Assembly (NCBI RefSeq): GCF_001644575.1
Contig: NZ_CP015596.1
Coordinates: 4,402,001 to 4,466,000, forward strand
Source: Mycobacterium adipatum
GTDB lineage: Bacteria > Actinomycetota > Actinomycetes > Mycobacteriales > Mycobacteriaceae
Direction: 5' to 3'
DNA: 64,000 nt
Shown here: piece after piece, positions 62,895-64,000 of the stretch
Position numbering within the stretch: position 1 is the first letter of the stretch
How the letters are laid out: each line of letters opens with the position of its first letter
Notes under the pieces: model-generated
Seen by the model: only the letters and a program-made list of their open reading frames with translations
Databases searched by the model: none
What the model was told of the DNA's origin: nothing
Program-made: the position numbers and the translations under genes

Positions 62895-63695
62895 ATGTAC
62901 CAGACCATCAAATACGAGGTGCACGGCCACACGGCCACCATCACGCTGAACCGGCCCGACGCACTCAATGCGCTGTCCCCGCACATGATCACCGAGCTGC
63001 GGGCGGCCTATCAGCAGGCCGAGGACGACGACACCGTCTGGTTGATGATCGTCACTGCCACCGGGCGGGCCTTCTGCACCGGTGCGGATGTCAAGGAGAT
63101 CCCCGGCGACGGGAAGGTCATCAACGAACGGCCCTACCTGTCCACCTATGAACAGTGGGAGGCGCCACAGGAGGGCACCCCGCCGTTTCGCAGCATGACC
63201 AAGCCGGTCATCGTGGCCGTCAATGGGATCTGCTGCGGCGCCGCTCTGGACTGGGTCACCACCGGAGACATCGTCATCGCCTCAGACAGGGCCACCTTCT
63301 TCGATCCGCATGTCAGCATCGGTTTGGTCGCCGCCCGCGAGATGGTGCGCCTCGCCAAGGCGCTGCCCCGGTCGGTGGCGCTGCGGATGGCGCTGATGGG
63401 CAAGCACGAACGGATGACCGTGCAACGCGCCTACGACCTCGGGCTGATCACCGAGATCGTGGAGCACTCTCAACTGCTGGAGCGCGCGCACGAGATCGCC
63501 GACACGGTGAATCTCAATGCGCCGCTGGCCGTTCGCGGCACCCGGCTGGCCATCCACAAGACGCTGGATATGCCGCTGCACGAGGGCGAGATCCTCGCCG
63601 AGACGTTCCGGGAACGCGTCACCCGCACCGAGGATGCGCTGGAGGGCCCGCGGGCGTTCGTGGAGAAGCGCACCCCCAACTGGCAGGCCCGCTAG
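62895..63695 (+). CDS. Enoyl-CoA hydratase/crotonase family protein
   Basis: A 266-residue crotonase with RAFCTGADVKEI and GICCGAALDWVTTGDI; the double cysteine in the oxyanion loop replaces the usual Gly-Gly and the following loop (FDPHVSIGLVAAREM) carries His and Arg. It is probably an isomerase or hydratase with altered chemistry. GAAAGG lies 6 nt before the ATG at 62895. It follows the previous crotonase by 9 nt. Confidence 0.83.
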   Translation: MYQTIKYEVHGHTATITLNRPDALNALSPHMITELRAAYQQAEDDDTVWLMIVTATGRAFCTGADVKEIPGDGKVINERPYLSTYEQWEAPQEGTPPFRSMTKPVIVAVNGICCGAALDWVTTGDIVIASDRATFFDPHVSIGLVAAREMVRLAKALPRSVALRMALMGKHERMTVQRAYDLGLITEIVEHSQLLERAHEIADTVNLNAPLAVRGTRLAIHKTLDMPLHEGEILAETFRERVTRTEDALEGPRAFVEKRTPNWQAR

Positions 63696-63697
63696 CC

Positions 63698-64000
63698 ATG
63701 GACACCATCCTGCTCGACCTCGACCACGACAGCCGGGTCGCCACCGTCACCCTGAACCGCCCGGACGCGCTGAACACGTTCAACCGGCAGATGTGCCACG
63801 AGATACGCGACGCCTGGCACACCATCAAGGCCGACGAGGGCATCAACGCGGTGGTGCTGCGTGCCGCAGGTGACCGGGCGTTCAGCGCCGGCCTGGACAT
63901 CAAGTCCAGCTACGGGCAGCCCGAGATCGTCTGGAACCACGAGGATCCCGGTGAGCTGCTCAGCCCCAAGTGGCAGAAGATGTGGAAACCGGTGGTCTGC
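63698..64000 (+). CDS. Enoyl-CoA hydratase/crotonase family protein (3' end beyond window)
   Basis: The first 101 codons of a further crotonase: VATVTLNRPDALNTFNRQM and DRAFSAGLDIKSSYG give the first half of the active site. The gene starts 2 nt after the preceding stop and runs off the right edge, so it is the third crotonase of this operon at least. Confidence 0.82.
   Translation, partial: MDTILLDLDHDSRVATVTLNRPDALNTFNRQMCHEIRDAWHTIKADEGINAVVLRAAGDRAFSAGLDIKSSYGQPEIVWNHEDPGELLSPKWQKMWKPVVC

Noticed and set aside
20292..64000. KstR-type cholesterol operators (TNNAACNNGTTNNA)
   Set aside because: I looked in the main divergent intergenic regions and saw no convincing match, so control by KstR is not claimed.

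Overview
This is high-GC actinobacterial DNA and almost certainly a fast-growing mycobacterium (Mycolicibacterium-like). The evidence is a cyp136-like P450 and a ligB-cstA pair that match the order I recall from M. tuberculosis (Rv3059 to Rv3063), a near-canonical DevR/DosR, F420-dependent LLM oxidoreductases, mycofactocin-type SDRs, tightly overlapping operons (ATGA, GTGA, TGATG) and several start codons that lie 6-8 nt after a -10 box, as in leaderless mycobacterial transcripts. No gene-free stretch exceeds 300 bases, and I saw no rRNA, tRNA or CRISPR array.

Region 1 (1-8.1 kb) is housekeeping and accessory DNA. It holds cyp136 behind a perfect palindrome, a stand-alone leucine-binding (LeuA regulatory) domain gene behind a Leu/Val leader-peptide attenuator, a TauE/SafE exporter, a metallopeptidase-like lipoprotein with a duplicated and degenerate second half, an SDR, a membrane-anchored sulfite-oxidase-fold molybdoenzyme, and devR with a PNPOx-like partner behind a DosR box.

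Region 2 (8.1-16.1 kb) is a complete respiratory nitrate reductase operon, narK-narG-narH-narJ-narI, translationally coupled throughout and followed by the devR pair. Together these form a nitrate-respiration/hypoxia block lying between cyp136 and ligB. Region 3 (16.3-20.3 kb) is ligB, cstA and a small YbdD-type partner.

Region 4 (20.3-64 kb) is a large catabolic island: three P450s, a KshA-like Rieske oxygenase, two LLM oxidoreductases, four SDRs, two aldehyde dehydrogenases, four amidohydrolase-2 family proteins, two acyl-CoA synthetases, four acyl-CoA dehydrogenases (one frameshifted), six crotonases (the last cut by the window edge), two thiolases, a DUF35 protein and an acyl-CoA carboxyltransferase. 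This suits uptake and CoA-dependent breakdown of a hydrophobic, probably alicyclic or polycyclic (steroid- or terpenoid-like) substrate: oxygenation, alcohol and aldehyde oxidation, CoA activation, then dehydrogenation, hydration and thiolysis or retro-aldol cleavage. The substrate cannot be read from sequence. No ferredoxin or ferredoxin reductase is present, so electron donors must come from elsewhere.

The island appears to be tied together by a 19-bp palindrome, TACNGTAA-N3-TTACNGTA, found with few mismatches at eight places, all in front of its operons and often touching the -10 box. Two closely paralogous TetR regulators in the island (39632-40324 and 58316-59056) are the obvious candidates to bind it. 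Signs of decay or rearrangement are an IS481-family insertion at 25.0-26.4 kb, a flavin monooxygenase fused to the tail of an alpha/beta-hydrolase, a frameshifted fadE and a short coding remnant near 47.2 kb.
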